From Sinisalibacter aestuarii (GTDB taxonomy: Bacteria > Pseudomonadota > Alphaproteobacteria > Rhodobacterales > Rhodobacteraceae), in contig NZ_BROH01000001.1 in the NCBI RefSeq assembly GCF_027923545.1, forward strand, positions 1-64,000: 64,000 nucleotides of DNA. The letters run 5' to 3'. Below, one piece after another: positions 16,165-29,033 of this stretch. Both the position numbers and the translations under genes were made by a program. How positions within the stretch are numbered: the stretch's first letter is position 1; each line of letters begins with the position of its first letter. Under the pieces are notes generated by a model that saw only the letters and a list, made by a program, of their open reading frames with translations, did not search any database and was not told where the DNA came from.

Positions 16165-17586
16165 TCAGAACTTGATGGCGGGGGCGACAACCGCGTTAGA
16201 CAAGGCGGTCGCGTTCCACATCGCGATGCGGATCACGGACTCGTGGAAATCGACGCTCACCACCTGCCCGCAATCCGTGGCCACGCTGCCAAGGCTGCGC
16301 GGATCGAGCGTTACGCCGCCGCCTGCGCTCCACAGCGCCCCGGCGGCATCGGCGGCGGGCGCGATGGTGGCGAGCCGCAGCATGCCGCATCCCATCAATT
16401 CGTTGGCATCGGCACGGGCTGCCATGCGGGCGGCCCCGCCGCCAACCCACATGCCGCCATTGCCGAACATCGCTGCCTCGCCGTATTTGTCGACGATCCC
16501 CGGCAGCACCTGCGCCTCGAACACCGCGCGGTCGACCGTCTCGGGCATCCGGATCATCCGAACCGCTGCGATCATGCCAAGCTCCGGCCGTGCATCGTCG
16601 TAAAAAGCGAGGAACTGCTCCGAACTCGGCGCAGGCCAGGCGGGCTGCACCGCGAGCGCGCCGGCGCTCAACATGTCGTCACCGCCGAAACTCGCCGCCG
16701 GCACCCGTTCATAGGGGAAGCCCGCACCGTATTCGGCAGCCAGCGCCGCCTGAACGGCCTCTTCGCTCATGCCGAGCGTGATGCCGATGATATCAAAGGA
16801 CAGATCGGGCGCTGGCTCCGGCGCGGCCACAGGTTCGGGCACCACGACCTCGGGCGCAACCTCGGGCTCGATGGGCATCGCCACGAATTGCAGGCTGTCG
16901 GGCTGCGGCGCGGGCATCCCGGTCAGTTGCGCAAGCAGGCGGCGGGTGGCGACGGGCGCGCCGGGCAGGCCCTCCAGCGCCTTGTATTCGGCAATCGCGC
17001 TGCGGGTGCGGCCACCGAAGGCGCCATCGACCACGCCGGCATTGTAGCCCTGATTGTTGAGCGCGGCCTGAAGCTGGGCCATCTGGTCGGGGTCGAGGTC
17101 ATTCGCCAGATCGGCGTTGAACATGTAGACCGGATCGTTTGCATAAGGTGCGAAGGTGGACGACACCGCCACCAGGTCGTTCAACTGCCGCCCGGTCAGC
17201 GCGCCGGTCGCCGGATCGCCCACCGCGAGCTGGTAATCACCGATCGCGGCGCGGGTGCCCGGCCCGATCGCGCCGTCAATCGCGCCGGTGTAAAAGCCGG
17301 TTTCCTGCAGCCCGCTTTGCACCCACATCGCCTGCGTCCGGTCGAGCCCGACCGCATCGCCAATGCCGCCACCGCCGCGCGCGCTGCCGCTGGCCCCGCA
17401 AAGCTCGGGATTGGTGGCGCAGACGATGGCGGTGCCGACAATCGCGGCACCAACGGCACGCCCCAGCGTGCGGCTTTGCGCCTCGGCGGGCTGCGGGGCG
17501 GTCAGCCCGACCACGAGGGCAAGCGCGAGAGCAAGGGTGAAGACCGCGTGAAGCGGACGCGGGGCCGCGGGAATGCGAAGAGCCAT
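16165..17586 (-). CDS. Exported protein with two peptidoglycan-binding domains
   Basis: A 473-residue protein with an N-terminal signal peptide (hydrophobic VFTLALALALVVGL, cleavage near AEAQS). Two PG_binding_1-type repeats follow: TGFYTGAIDGAIGPGTRAAI near residue 95 and QGYNAGVVDGAFGGRTRSAI near 175. A Pro/Glu/Val-rich linker (residues 235-270) leads to a C-terminal domain of about 190 residues that I do not recognise. It is probably periplasmic and cell-wall associated. No catalytic motif was found. It stands alone between terminators. Confidence 0.8.
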   Translation of the reverse strand: MALRIPAAPRPLHAVFTLALALALVVGLTAPQPAEAQSRTLGRAVGAAIVGTAIVCATNPELCGASGSARGGGGIGDAVGLDRTQAMWVQSGLQETGFYTGAIDGAIGPGTRAAIGDYQLAVGDPATGALTGRQLNDLVAVSSTFAPYANDPVYMFNADLANDLDPDQMAQLQAALNNQGYNAGVVDGAFGGRTRSAIAEYKALEGLPGAPVATRRLLAQLTGMPAPQPDSLQFVAMPIEPEVAPEVVVPEPVAAPEPAPDLSFDIIGITLGMSEEAVQAALAAEYGAGFPYERVPAASFGGDDMLSAGALAVQPAWPAPSSEQFLAFYDDARPELGMIAAVRMIRMPETVDRAVFEAQVLPGIVDKYGEAAMFGNGGMWVGGGAARMAARADANELMGCGMLRLATIAPAADAAGALWSAGGGVTLDPRSLGSVATDCGQVVSVDFHESVIRIAMWNATALSNAVVAPAIKF

Positions 17587-17670
17587 CGGAATTCTTCCAC
17601 AAAATGAAAAGGTCAGCAGATAGCTTCAAGCGTGGCAGGCAGATGGCCAAGTGTCAAATTCTGCGCAGAT

Positions 17671-17699
17671 AAAAAGGCCGGGCGCACGGCCCGGCCTTT
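17671..17699 (-). terminator. Rho-independent terminator of the suc-lpd operon
   Basis: On the minus strand GGCCGGGC / GCCCGGCC with a 5-base loop is followed by TTTTT. It is placed just after the lpd stop codon. Confidence 0.88.
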
Positions 17700-17720
17700 C
17701 GTTGCTCAGCGCAAGCGGGA

Positions 17721-19106
17721 TCAGCTGTGGATCGGCCCGTCGCCGCAGGCCAGCGCCGCTTCGCGCACCGCTTCCGACACGGTCGGATGGGCGTGGCAGG
17801 TGCGCGCGAGGTCTTCCGCCGCCGCGCCGAACTCCATCGCCACGCAGGATTCGTGAATCAGCTCGCCGGCGCTCGGCCCGATGACGTGCACGCCCAGGAT
17901 CCGGTCGGTCTCCTTGTCGGCGAGAATCTTCACGAAACCTTCGCCGGCAAACATCGCCTTGGCCCGGCCATTGCCCATGAAGGAGAATTTGCCGACCTTG
18001 TAGGCCCGGCCCTCGTCCTTGAGCTGCTCTTCCGTCTTGCCCACCGCGGCCACTTCGGGGCTGGTATAGATCACGCTCGGGATCACGTCGTAATTCACGT
18101 GCCCGGCCTGTCCGGCGATGCTCTCGGCCACGGCCATGCCCTCGTCTTCGGCCTTGTGGGCCAGCATCGGCCCTTCGGTCACATCGCCGATGGCCCAGAT
18201 GCCGGGCACCGAGCTGCGCCAGTGGTCGGTGGCGATCTGGCCGCGTTCGGTCATCTTCATACCCAGCGCATCGAGGCCGAGCCCTTCGGTGTAGGGCTTG
18301 CGGCCCGTCGCCACCAGAACCACATCGGCGTCGAGCGTGTGTTCGCTGTCGTCCTTCTTCAGTTTGTAGCTGACGGTGGCCTTGGTCTTCTTTGCATCCA
18401 CCCCCTGCACCGCCGCGCCGAGCACGAAATCGAGGCCCTGCTTCTTGAGGCTGCGCTGAAGCGTCTTGGCGATCTCGCCATCCATGCCCGGCGTCACCTG
18501 ATCGAGATACTCGACCACGGTCACATGGCTGCCGAGGCGGGCATAGACCGAGCCCATTTCCAGCCCGATCACACCGGCGCCGATCACCACCATCTTCTTC
18601 GGGATCTTCGGCAGGCTGAGCGCGCCGGTGGAGCTGACCACCACCTTCTCGTCGATCTCGACGCCCGGCAGGCTCGACGCCTCGGACCCGGACGCGATCA
18701 CGATGTTCTTCGCGCTGTGGGTCTCGTCGCCCACCTTTACCTGACCGGCGGCCGGGATCGAGGCCCAGCCCTTGATCCAGTCCACCTTGTTCTTCTTGAA
18801 CAGAAACTCGATGCCCTTGGTGTTCTGGCCGATCACGTCATCCTTGTAGGCCAGCATCTCTTTCCAGTCGACGGAGGGCGCTTTGCCTTTGAGGCCCATC
18901 CTGGCGAAGTTGTGCTCGGCTTCATGCAGCGAGTGACTGGCGTGCAGGAGCGCCTTCGACGGGATGCAGCCAACGTTGAGGCAGGAGCCCCCCAACGCCT
19001 CGCGCCCCTCGACACAGGCGGTTTTCAGGCCCAACTGCGCCGCGCGGATTGCGCAGACATAGCCACCGGGGCCACCCCCGATCACGATCACATCATACTC
19101 AGCCAT
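17721..19106 (-). CDS. lpdA: Dihydrolipoyl dehydrogenase (E3)
   Basis: A 461-residue flavoprotein. The FAD-binding motif is [17 protein letters not shown], the redox disulfide [16 protein letters not shown] (about 40-55), the NAD motif [19 protein letters not shown], and the catalytic histidine at the C-terminal [16 protein letters not shown]. It reoxidises the lipoyl groups of E2 with NAD+ for 2-oxoglutarate dehydrogenase. It is the last gene of the sucCDAB operon, after a small membrane-protein gene, and is followed directly by a terminator. Confidence 0.97.
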   Translation of the reverse strand: MAEYDVIVIGGGPGGYVCAIRAAQLGLKTACVEGREALGGSCLNVGCIPSKALLHASHSLHEAEHNFARMGLKGKAPSVDWKEMLAYKDDVIGQNTKGIEFLFKKNKVDWIKGWASIPAAGQVKVGDETHSAKNIVIASGSEASSLPGVEIDEKVVVSSTGALSLPKIPKKMVVIGAGVIGLEMGSVYARLGSHVTVVEYLDQVTPGMDGEIAKTLQRSLKKQGLDFVLGAAVQGVDAKKTKATVSYKLKKDDSEHTLDADVVLVATGRKPYTEGLGLDALGMKMTERGQIATDHWRSSVPGIWAIGDVTEGPMLAHKAEDEGMAVAESIAGQAGHVNYDVIPSVIYTSPEVAAVGKTEEQLKDEGRAYKVGKFSFMGNGRAKAMFAGEGFVKILADKETDRILGVHVIGPSAGELIHESCVAMEFGAAAEDLARTCHAHPTVSEAVREAALACGDGPIHS

Positions 19107-19158
19107 AGTGCTCTCCTTGCCCGCATGCGGGCCTTGTCTTCAATGGTCCGCGTTGCGG

Positions 19159-19392
19159 CTAGTCCGCCGTGCCGCCACCCTGCCCGCGCGTGAGCAGGAA
19201 GGCGGTGACGAGGGTGACAGCCACGTAGGCCCAGGCCAGCCAGATCAGCCAGCCCGGCCCGTTGAGCGCGACGATGCCATAGGCTGCCGCTACCACGATC
19301 ACCGAGCGGATCGCCCAGATCTTCAGCTTCTTGCCGCGGCTGGGCATCCAGCTTGCGAGGTTGCTGGCGGGTTCTTTGTTGTCGTCGCTCAT
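19159..19392 (-). CDS. Small two-helix membrane protein
   Basis: A 77-residue protein with two hydrophobic segments, near residues 27-45 (IWAIRSVIVVAAAYGIVALN) and 48-68 (WLIWLAWAYVAVTLVTAFLL). It lies between sucB and lpdA, one base after the sucB stop, so it is probably co-translated. The function is unknown. Its fixed place inside a dehydrogenase operon suggests a conserved but uncharacterised accessory protein. Confidence 0.75.
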   Translation of the reverse strand: MSDDNKEPASNLASWMPSRGKKLKIWAIRSVIVVAAAYGIVALNGPGWLIWLAWAYVAVTLVTAFLLTRGQGGGTAD

Positions 19393-19393
19393 G

Positions 19394-20917
<1,524 letters not shown>

Positions 20918-20920
20918 GGG

Positions 20921-23899
20921 TTATTTCCCTTCAATCGTAAGCGCTTCGGTCACGAGCGCCTCTTGTTGTGCTTTGTGCTGGCTCATCAGGCCGGTGGCCG
21001 GGGAGGCCGAGGCCGGTCGCCCGGCATAGATCGGGCGGGTGTTGGTTTCGCGGATGCGGGTGAGCACCCATTCGATATTGGGTTCCATGAAGGTCCAGGC
21101 ACCCTGGTTCTTCGGCTCTTCCTGGCACCAGATCACATCGGCGTTCGGGAAGCGCTCCAGCTCCTTGACCAGCGACAGCGCCGGGAAGGGATAGAACTGC
21201 TCGACCCGCATCAGATAGACATCGTCGATCCCGCGTTCGTCGCGCGCTTCGAGCAGGTCGTAATAGACCTTGCCCGAGCACATCACCACGCGCTTGATAT
21301 CCTTGTCGGCTTTCAGGCTGGCCTCGGATTTGCCGGTGCGGTGGCCCTCGTCGGCATCGTCCCACAGCACGCGGTGGAACGACGAACCTTCGGTGAAATC
21401 CGTGGCATCCGACACCGCCAGTTTGTGGCGCAGAAGCGATTTCGGCGTCATCAGCACGAGCGGCTTGCGGTAGGAGCGGTGAAGCTGCCGGCGCAGGATG
21501 TGGAAGTAGTTGGCGGGCGTGGTGCAGTTGGCGACGATCCAGTTGTCGCCGCCGCAAAGCTGCAGGTAGCGCTCAAGCCGGGCCGAGGAATGCTCGGGCC
21601 CCTGCCCCTCGAAGCCATGCGGCAGGAGCATCACCAGGCCCGACATGCGCAGCCACTTGGCCTCGCCCGACGAGACGAACTGGTCGATCATGATCTGCGC
21701 GCCGTTGGCGAAATCGCCGAACTGCGCTTCCCAGATCGTCAGGGCGTTGGGTTCGGCAAGGCTGTAGCCATATTCGAAGCCCAGCACCGCATATTCCGAC
21801 AGCATCGAGTCGATAACTTCGTAACGGGCCTGCCCTTCGCGCAGGTGGTTGAGCGGGTAGTAGCGCTCTTCCGTCGACTGGTCGATGAAGGCCGAATGGC
21901 GGTGGCTGAAGGTGCCGCGCGTCGCATCCTGCCCCGAGAGGCGCACCGGGTAGCCTTCGAGCATCAGCGAACCGAAGGCCAGCGCCTCGCCCGTCGCCCA
22001 GTCGAAGCCGGTGCCGGTTTCGAACATCTGGCGCTTGGCATCGAGCATCCGGCCCACCGTCTTGTGCAGATCGAACCCGTCGGGCACGCGGGTCAGCCCG
22101 GCGCCCATCTCTTTGAAGGTTTCCGTCGACACCGCCGTCTGGCCGCGCTGATACTCGTCGCCATGACGGGTCAGGTGCGCCCAGCGCCCGTCGAGCCAGT
22201 CGGCCTTGTTGGGCTTGTAATCCTTCGAGGCTTCGAACTCGCCGTTCAGCGTGGCCTGGAAGGCCGTCTTCATATCCTCGATCTCGCCTTCGGGGATCAG
22301 CCCGTCTTTCACGAGACGCTCGGTATAGAGCTGGAGCGTGGTCTTGTGGGTCTTGATGTTCTTGTACATCAGCGGGTTGGTGAACATGGGCTCATCGCCC
22401 TCGTTGTGCCCGAACCGCCGGTAGCAGAACATGTCGATCACCACGTCCTTGTGGAACTTCTGGCGGAACTCGGTGGCCACCTTGGCGGCGTGCACGCAAG
22501 CCTCCGGATCGTCGCCGTTCACATGGAAGATCGGGGCTTCCACCATCAGCGCGATATCGGTCGGATAGGGCGAGGAGCGCGAGAAGCTCGGCGCGGTGGT
22601 GAAGCCGATCTGGTTGTTCACCACGATATGGATCGTGCCGCCGGTGCGGTGGCCGACGAGGCCCGACAGGCCGAAGCCCTCGGCCACCACGCCCTGGCCG
22701 GCAAAGGCCGCGTCGCCATGCAGCAGCACGGGCAGAACCTCGGTGCGGTCGGCATCGCCGAGCTGGGCCTGCTTGGCGCGGGTCTTGCCCAGCACCACCG
22801 GGTTCACCGCTTCGAGGTGCGAGGGGTTCGCGGTGAGCGAGAGGTGCACCTTGTTGCCATCGAACTCGCGGTCCGACGAGGCGCCGAGGTGGTATTTCAC
22901 GTCGCCCGACCCGTCCACATCCTCGGGTTTGAAGCTGCCGCCCTGGAATTCGTTGAAGATTGCGCGGTAGGGCTTGGAGAGCACGTTGGCCAGCACCGAG
23001 AGGCGGCCCCGGTGCGGCATCCCGATCACCACTTCCTTCAGCCCGAGATTGCCGCCGCGCTTGATGATCTGCTCCATCGCCGGCACCAGCGCCTCGGCGC
23101 CGTCGAGGCCGAACCGCTTGGTGCCCATGAATTTCACATGGCAGAACTTCTCGAAGCCTTCCGCCTCGACCAGCTTGTTCAGAATCGCCCGGCGGCCTTC
23201 GCGGGTGAACTGGATTTCCTTGCCGAAGCCCTCGATCCGCTCTTTCAGCCAGCCCGCCTGCTCCGGGTCGGAGATGTGCATGTATTGCAGCGCGAAGGTG
23301 CCGCAATAGGTGCGCTTCACGATATCGAGGATCTGGCGCATCGAGGCCATGTCGAGCCCGAGCACCTGATCGAGGAAGATCGGCCGGTCCATGTCGGCCT
23401 CGGTGAAGCCGTAGGAGGCGGGATCGAGCTCCGGATGCGCCTCGGCCTCGGTTGCGCGCATCCCCAGCGGATCGAGATCGGCGGCAAGGTGGCCACGGAT
23501 CCGATACGCCCGGATGATCATCAGCGCGCGGACGGAATCGAGCACCGCGCGCTTCACCTGCGCCTCGGTAATCTCCACGCCCGTCGCGGCGGCCTTTTGC
23601 TTGACCTTCTCGGCCACCTTCACGGGGGTCGGCTCGTCCGGCCACTGGCCATCGAGCGCGTGGACCCAATCCCCGGAGGGCGTCGGCGGCCAGTCGGTGC
23701 GCGCCCAGGACGGCCCCTGCGCCTCGGCCTTCACATCCATCTCTTCGTCGCCAAGCTCGGCGAAGAAGGCCCGCCATGCCTCGTCGACCGCGTTCGGATC
23801 GTTGGCATAGAGCGCATAAAGCTGCTCCAGATAGGCCGCGTTATGGCCCTGCATGAAGGAGCTGGCCTTGAATTGATCGTTGGGGGATTGGTCGGTCAT
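20921..23899 (-). CDS. sucA: 2-oxoglutarate dehydrogenase E1
   Basis: A 992-residue thiamine-diphosphate enzyme of the usual SucA length. It opens with the E1o N-terminal segment SFMQGHNAAYLEQLYALYA, has PHRGRLSVLANVLSKPY and GASSDREFDGNKVHLSL in the ThDP domain, and GDAAFAGQGVVAEGF for Mg/ThDP binding. The second half has QFVSSGEAKWLRMSGLVMLL and PHGFEGQGPEHSSARLERYL. It decarboxylates 2-oxoglutarate and transfers the succinyl group to SucB. It sits directly upstream of sucB with a 3-bp gap. Confidence 0.97.
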   Translation of the reverse strand: MTDQSPNDQFKASSFMQGHNAAYLEQLYALYANDPNAVDEAWRAFFAELGDEEMDVKAEAQGPSWARTDWPPTPSGDWVHALDGQWPDEPTPVKVAEKVKQKAAATGVEITEAQVKRAVLDSVRALMIIRAYRIRGHLAADLDPLGMRATEAEAHPELDPASYGFTEADMDRPIFLDQVLGLDMASMRQILDIVKRTYCGTFALQYMHISDPEQAGWLKERIEGFGKEIQFTREGRRAILNKLVEAEGFEKFCHVKFMGTKRFGLDGAEALVPAMEQIIKRGGNLGLKEVVIGMPHRGRLSVLANVLSKPYRAIFNEFQGGSFKPEDVDGSGDVKYHLGASSDREFDGNKVHLSLTANPSHLEAVNPVVLGKTRAKQAQLGDADRTEVLPVLLHGDAAFAGQGVVAEGFGLSGLVGHRTGGTIHIVVNNQIGFTTAPSFSRSSPYPTDIALMVEAPIFHVNGDDPEACVHAAKVATEFRQKFHKDVVIDMFCYRRFGHNEGDEPMFTNPLMYKNIKTHKTTLQLYTERLVKDGLIPEGEIEDMKTAFQATLNGEFEASKDYKPNKADWLDGRWAHLTRHGDEYQRGQTAVSTETFKEMGAGLTRVPDGFDLHKTVGRMLDAKRQMFETGTGFDWATGEALAFGSLMLEGYPVRLSGQDATRGTFSHRHSAFIDQSTEERYYPLNHLREGQARYEVIDSMLSEYAVLGFEYGYSLAEPNALTIWEAQFGDFANGAQIMIDQFVSSGEAKWLRMSGLVMLLPHGFEGQGPEHSSARLERYLQLCGGDNWIVANCTTPANYFHILRRQLHRSYRKPLVLMTPKSLLRHKLAVSDATDFTEGSSFHRVLWDDADEGHRTGKSEASLKADKDIKRVVMCSGKVYYDLLEARDERGIDDVYLMRVEQFYPFPALSLVKELERFPNADVIWCQEEPKNQGAWTFMEPNIEWVLTRIRETNTRPIYAGRPASASPATGLMSQHKAQQEALVTEALTIEGK

Positions 23900-23935
23900 G
23901 TCACGAACCTTCGAGTGAATATCGAACCCTCGCCG

Positions 23936-24661
23936 TCACGTCGGAACGTCGAGAGAGTAATTGCCGTGGGTAAACGCCCAGGCGAACCGCCGGCGGACGA
24001 TGTCGGCAGTTTCATCGTCGTAGAAGTCCTGTATCGCCGGGCGCCTGCCTGCGTCCGACGAGTGCGTTTTCTTTGTGACCGGCAGCGCAGTCCGGCTCGT
24101 ATCGAGCCCGAGACGGGCGGCCAGCGCCGTCAGGTCATCGGCGAGGTGCACCTGCCGGATCAGCACATCGGGCACGAATGCCTTGCCGATCATGACGATC
24201 TTCCTGTCGTCCTGAAACCCGCCGCGCCGGACCATCCTTCGACAGTAGCGGATGGCTTGCTCGCCGGGCGCGACCGGTTTGCCCTCCACGGCATGGTTCC
24301 AGTAATGGGCCGAAACCAGGCGCGTGAACGGATTGCGAACCGAGGAGACCTTCAGCGCGCGCTGCCAGAAGTCGGCATCGAGCGCGTCTCTCACCGTTTC
24401 GGCCTCCATGTGCGGCCCCCAGTTCACCAGCCCGAGGCCGCGCCGAATGGCGATTTCCACTCGCAGCAGGAAGGGGAGTTTCTCGCTGGTGGCCCGGCGG
24501 CCCACGATCCCCTCACGCGATCGTATCCGGCGCGGGTTGCGCTCGCTCACCGGCCTGCCTGCGGGCATACAAAACGGCTGGAGATACATCTCGGTCGAGG
24601 TGCCCGCCGTCTTGCGCGTGCGCAGGTAGACAAAATCGTGGGCGTAGCTCACCAGCGTCAT
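23936..24661 (-). CDS. Sulfotransferase-family protein (between sucD and sucA)
   Basis: A 241-residue protein, start chosen at the ATG 24661 (MTLVSYAHDFVYLRTRKTAG). The first-strand and loop motif RTRKTAGTSTEMYL matches the 5'-phosphosulfate-binding loop of PAPS sulfotransferases, and KVSSVRNPFTRLVSAHYW matches the 3'-phosphate motif (RNP..R...SA). Substrates of such bacterial proteins are usually sugars or cell-surface glycans. It lies inside the sucCDAB operon on the same strand with sucD 109 bp upstream and sucA 36 bp downstream, and is unrelated in function to the TCA cycle. The name is by motif; the activity is unproven. Confidence 0.8.
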   Translation of the reverse strand: MTLVSYAHDFVYLRTRKTAGTSTEMYLQPFCMPAGRPVSERNPRRIRSREGIVGRRATSEKLPFLLRVEIAIRRGLGLVNWGPHMEAETVRDALDADFWQRALKVSSVRNPFTRLVSAHYWNHAVEGKPVAPGEQAIRYCRRMVRRGGFQDDRKIVMIGKAFVPDVLIRQVHLADDLTALAARLGLDTSRTALPVTKKTHSSDAGRRPAIQDFYDDETADIVRRRFAWAFTHGNYSLDVPT

Positions 24662-24770
24662 GGCCGCGCCTCGCGGACAGGACCGGGCCGACCGGCGCAC
24701 ATGCCGAACCCTGCCGCTGCGTTGAGCGGCAGAGGGTGGTCCGGCAAGGTGCACGCGGGTTCGGACATTC

Positions 24771-25655
24771 TTACTTTCCGATCGCTTCCATCACCGCTTC
24801 GCCCAGCGTCGCCGGGCTGTCGGCGACGACGATGCCGGCCGATTTCATCGCCTCGATCTTCGATTCCGCATCGCCCTGACCGCCCGAGACGATGGCGCCG
24901 GCATGGCCCATGCGACGACCCGGAGGAGCGGTGCGCCCGGCGATGAAGCCGGCGACAGGCTTCCAGCGGCCCTTCTTCTTCTGGTCCTTGATGAACTCGG
25001 CCGCTTCCTCTTCGGCGGTGCCGCCGATCTCGCCGATCATGATGATCGAGGTGGTTTCGGGATCGTCGAGGAACATGTCGAGCACGTCGATATGCTCGGT
25101 GCCCTTGATCGGGTCGCCGCCGATACCCACGGCGGTGGACTGGCCGAGGCCCATGTCAGAGGTCTGTTTCACAGCTTCGTAGGTTAGGGTGCCTGAGCGG
25201 CTGACGACACCCACGCTCCCGCGCTTGTGAATATGGCCCGGCATGATGCCGATCTTGCAGGCATCGGGGGTGATCACGCCGGGGCAGTTCGGGCCGATCA
25301 GCCGCGAGGCCGAGCCTTCCAGCGCGCGCTTGACCTTCATCATGTCGAGCACCGGGATGCCCTCGGTGATGCAGACGATCAGCTCCATCTCGGCGTCGAT
25401 CGCTTCGAGGATCGAGTCGGCCGCGAAGGGGGGCGGCACGTAGATCACGCTGGCATTGGCTTCGGTCACCGCCCTGGCTTCGTGCACCGAATTGAAGACC
25501 GGCAGGTTCAGATGCGTCTGGCCGCCTTTGCCGGGGGTGACGCCGCCGACCATTTTCGTGCCATAGGCAATCGCCTGTTCGGAGTGGAAGGTGCCCTGCG
25601 AGCCGGTGAAGCCCTGGCAGATGACCTTGGTGTTTTCGTTGACGAGAATTGCCAT
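24771..25655 (-). CDS. sucD: Succinyl-CoA synthetase alpha subunit
   Basis: A 294-residue subunit, normal for SucD. It has the CoA-binding N-terminus [30 protein letters not shown], and the phosphohistidine loop [17 protein letters not shown] with the catalytic histidine in [10 protein letters not shown]. It makes substrate-level GTP or ATP with SucC. An unrelated sulfotransferase gene separates it from sucC with only a 4-bp gap before sucD. Confidence 0.97.
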   Translation of the reverse strand: MAILVNENTKVICQGFTGSQGTFHSEQAIAYGTKMVGGVTPGKGGQTHLNLPVFNSVHEARAVTEANASVIYVPPPFAADSILEAIDAEMELIVCITEGIPVLDMMKVKRALEGSASRLIGPNCPGVITPDACKIGIMPGHIHKRGSVGVVSRSGTLTYEAVKQTSDMGLGQSTAVGIGGDPIKGTEHIDVLDMFLDDPETTSIIMIGEIGGTAEEEAAEFIKDQKKKGRWKPVAGFIAGRTAPPGRRMGHAGAIVSGGQGDAESKIEAMKSAGIVVADSPATLGEAVMEAIGK

Positions 25656-25659
25656 TGGG

Positions 25660-26400
25660 TCAGGTTCCTGTCTGGTTCATGTCTGCGGTGCGGGCCGGCC
25701 GGGGGTAGAACTCGGCAAGGAGATCGTAATCCGGCGCGAGCCGCGCCATGAGGGTTGCGAAGGCTTTCGGCGACAGGTCATTCACCGTCACCTTCAGCAC
25801 ATCGGACGATGCGTTGGAATTCGGCACCCGAAAGCGCTGCCCCGAGCGGGCGGAGACTTCGGATGCCATGTCGTCGATCTGATCAATGCGATAGATCGCG
25901 TCGAAGGCGGACAGATCGGCGCCGAGATAATAGCTGATCGGATGCGTATGGCTGCGGATCACGCCGAAGGCGGTGCGGTACTCGTCGAGCCGGGTCACGA
26001 ACTCGTCGGCGCTGGGGCGCAGCGGCAGATCGGCAGGCAACGACCCGTCGCCCCGCATACGCGCCCGGAGCCCCCCGAAGATCCCGCCCCGGTCACCGGC
26101 ATGCGCGGTGAGAAAGTCGCGCTTCAGCACCTTCGAGCTGTAGGCCGAGAGGATACGGGAGGCCGGATCGCGCACGACGGCGACCTTCCAGTAATCTTTC
26201 AGCCGCGCCATCTGCGCCGGGTCGAACCCCGCCGACCGGTATACCCGGTGGATGCTGCCCCTCGCCAGCCGGCCGCGCAGGCTGCGCCGGTCGAATGGGC
26301 GACCGTTCGCGAGCGCATACCACGCCCGCTTGATCGAGGTGCAGGCCACCTTCGGGATCGGCGTATAGGCCAGCTTGTATGCAGGGATCACGAGTGCCAT
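25660..26400 (-). CDS. Sulfotransferase-family protein (between sucC and sucD)
   Basis: A 246-residue protein. The N-terminus [20 protein letters not shown], followed by TSIKRAW, carries the [10 protein letters not shown] motif typical of the HNK-1/carbohydrate sulfotransferase group (Sulfotransfer_2). [20 protein letters not shown] is the 3'-phosphate motif. It follows sucC by 12 bp and precedes sucD by 4 bp, so it must be translated from the suc mRNA. It differs in sequence from the other two sulfotransferase-like genes of this window. The acceptor is unknown. Confidence 0.82.
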   Translation of the reverse strand: MALVIPAYKLAYTPIPKVACTSIKRAWYALANGRPFDRRSLRGRLARGSIHRVYRSAGFDPAQMARLKDYWKVAVVRDPASRILSAYSSKVLKRDFLTAHAGDRGGIFGGLRARMRGDGSLPADLPLRPSADEFVTRLDEYRTAFGVIRSHTHPISYYLGADLSAFDAIYRIDQIDDMASEVSARSGQRFRVPNSNASSDVLKVTVNDLSPKAFATLMARLAPDYDLLAEFYPRPARTADMNQTGT

Positions 26401-26412
26401 GCGTCTGGCCGG

Positions 26413-27606
26413 TCAGCCTTTCACCGCTTTCACGATCTTCTGCGCGCCGTCCTTGAGGTCGTCGGCGGCGATCACGTCGAGGCCCGAATTGTTGATCAGC
26501 GCCTTGCCCTCTTCCACGTTGGTGCCTTCGAGGCGCACCACCAGCGGAACCTGCAGGCCGACTTCCTTCACCGCGGCAATCACGCCGTCGGCGATGATGT
26601 CGCAGCGCATGATGCCGCCGAAGATGTTCACCAGGATGCCCTTCACGTTCGGGTCGGAGGTGATGATCTTGAAGGCTTCGGTCACCTTCTCCTTGGTCGC
26701 GCCGCCGCCCACGTCGAGGAAGTTGGCAGGCTCCGCGCCGTAGAGCTTGATGATGTCCATCGTCGCCATGGCAAGGCCGGCGCCGTTGACCATGCAGCCG
26801 ATCTCACCGTCGAGGGCGATGTAGTTGAGGTCGTATTTCGAGGCTTCCAGCTCTTTCGGGTCTTCCTCGGTGGTGTCGCGCAGCTCGGCAATGTCGGGGT
26901 GGCGGTAGACCGCGTTGCCGTCGAAGCCGAACTTGGCGTCGAGCACCTTCAGATCGCCCGTATCGGTCACGATCAGCGGGTTGATCTCGAGCATCTCCAT
27001 GTCCTTGTCGGTGAAGACTTTGTAGAGCGTGCCCATCAGGCTCACGCATTGCTTCACCTGCTGGCCTTCGAGGCCCAGCGCAAAGGCGATGCGGCGGCCG
27101 TGGAAGCCCTGGTAGCCGGTGGCCGGATCGACGCTGAACGACAGGATCTTTTCAGGCGTCTTGGCGGCGACCTCTTCGATATCCATCCCGCCTTCGGTCG
27201 AGCAGACGAAGCTGATGCGGCTGGTCTGACGGTCGACCAGCAGGGCGAGATAAAGCTCGCGCTGGATGCCGGAGCCGTCTTCGATATAGATGCGGTTGAC
27301 CTGCTTGCCGGCCGGGCCGGTCTGGTGTGTCACCAGCGTGCGGCCGAGCATCTTCTTGGCTTCCTCGGCGGCTTCCTCGACCGATTTGGCCAGGCGCACA
27401 CCGCCCTTTTCACCGGCTTCGGCTTCCTTGAAGTGGCCTTTGCCGCGGCCGCCGGCATGGATCTGGGCCTTGACCACCCAGAGCGGGCCGTCGAGCTCGC
27501 TCGCCTTGGTCTTGGCTTCGTCGGCCTTGAGAACGACACGGCCGTCGGAAACCGGTGCGCCGTAGCTGCGAAGGAGGGCCTTCGCCTGGTATTCATGGAT
27601 GTTCAT
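26413..27606 (-). CDS. sucC: Succinyl-CoA synthetase beta subunit
   Basis: A 397-residue ATP-grasp subunit. It begins [20 protein letters not shown], contains [19 protein letters not shown], the metal and nucleotide segment [20 protein letters not shown], and [18 protein letters not shown] and [13 protein letters not shown]. It pairs with SucD to convert succinyl-CoA to succinate with nucleotide phosphorylation. It is the first gene of the suc operon, behind a 300-bp promoter region with two GntR-type palindromes. Confidence 0.97.
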   Translation of the reverse strand: MNIHEYQAKALLRSYGAPVSDGRVVLKADEAKTKASELDGPLWVVKAQIHAGGRGKGHFKEAEAGEKGGVRLAKSVEEAAEEAKKMLGRTLVTHQTGPAGKQVNRIYIEDGSGIQRELYLALLVDRQTSRISFVCSTEGGMDIEEVAAKTPEKILSFSVDPATGYQGFHGRRIAFALGLEGQQVKQCVSLMGTLYKVFTDKDMEMLEINPLIVTDTGDLKVLDAKFGFDGNAVYRHPDIAELRDTTEEDPKELEASKYDLNYIALDGEIGCMVNGAGLAMATMDIIKLYGAEPANFLDVGGGATKEKVTEAFKIITSDPNVKGILVNIFGGIMRCDIIADGVIAAVKEVGLQVPLVVRLEGTNVEEGKALINNSGLDVIAADDLKDGAQKIVKAVKG

Positions 27607-27712
27607 GAACCTATCCCGTCTGCTTGCGATTGGCGGGACATATGCACGTCTCCCCTGCGCGGGAAACGGTTTTCTGCGTGGTTCGCGAAAATGCGCCGGA
27701 TTTTCCCGCTTA

Positions 27713-27743
27713 TGTGATCACGGCATCAAATTATGTGATCACA
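27713..27743. promoter_or_regulatory. Tandem GntR-type palindromes before sucC
   Basis: TGTGATCACG (27713-27722) and TGTGATCACA (27734-27743) are 21 bp apart, two helical turns, about 108-140 bp upstream of the sucC start. The same pair with the same spacing lies before sdhC, and a single copy lies before the GntR gene. Confidence 0.75.
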
Positions 27744-27850
27744 AACATGAATCGCGGCACCCTGTCGCAGCGGTGAGTCGGCGTTTCGCCCAATGTGAAC
27801 GGGGTGCTTCGCCGTGAAACCGGGCCGGGGCGGTCGGGCGGCGGCCGGGC

Positions 27851-27886
27851 CAAAAGAACAGGCCCCCCGGTTGTGCCGGAGGGCCC
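27851..27886 (-). terminator. Probable terminator of mdh
   Basis: On the minus strand GGGCCCTCCGG pairs imperfectly with CCGGGGGGCC around CACAA and is followed by TGTTCTTTT. It lies 20 bp after the mdh stop and separates mdh from the sucC promoter. Confidence 0.65.
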
Positions 27887-27906
27887 GAATGTCTCGTCAG
27901 CGAGGA

Positions 27907-29001
<1,095 letters not shown>

Positions 29002-29033
29002 TCAATTGAGGGGCTTTGAGGGCGCATTGGATC

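Noticed and set aside
27713-27743. CRP-type sites (TGTGA-N6-TCACA) before sucC and sdhC
   Set aside because: The halves are fused (TGTGATCACA, no 6-bp spacer), which does not fit CRP; the GntR protein next to an identical palindrome explains them better.
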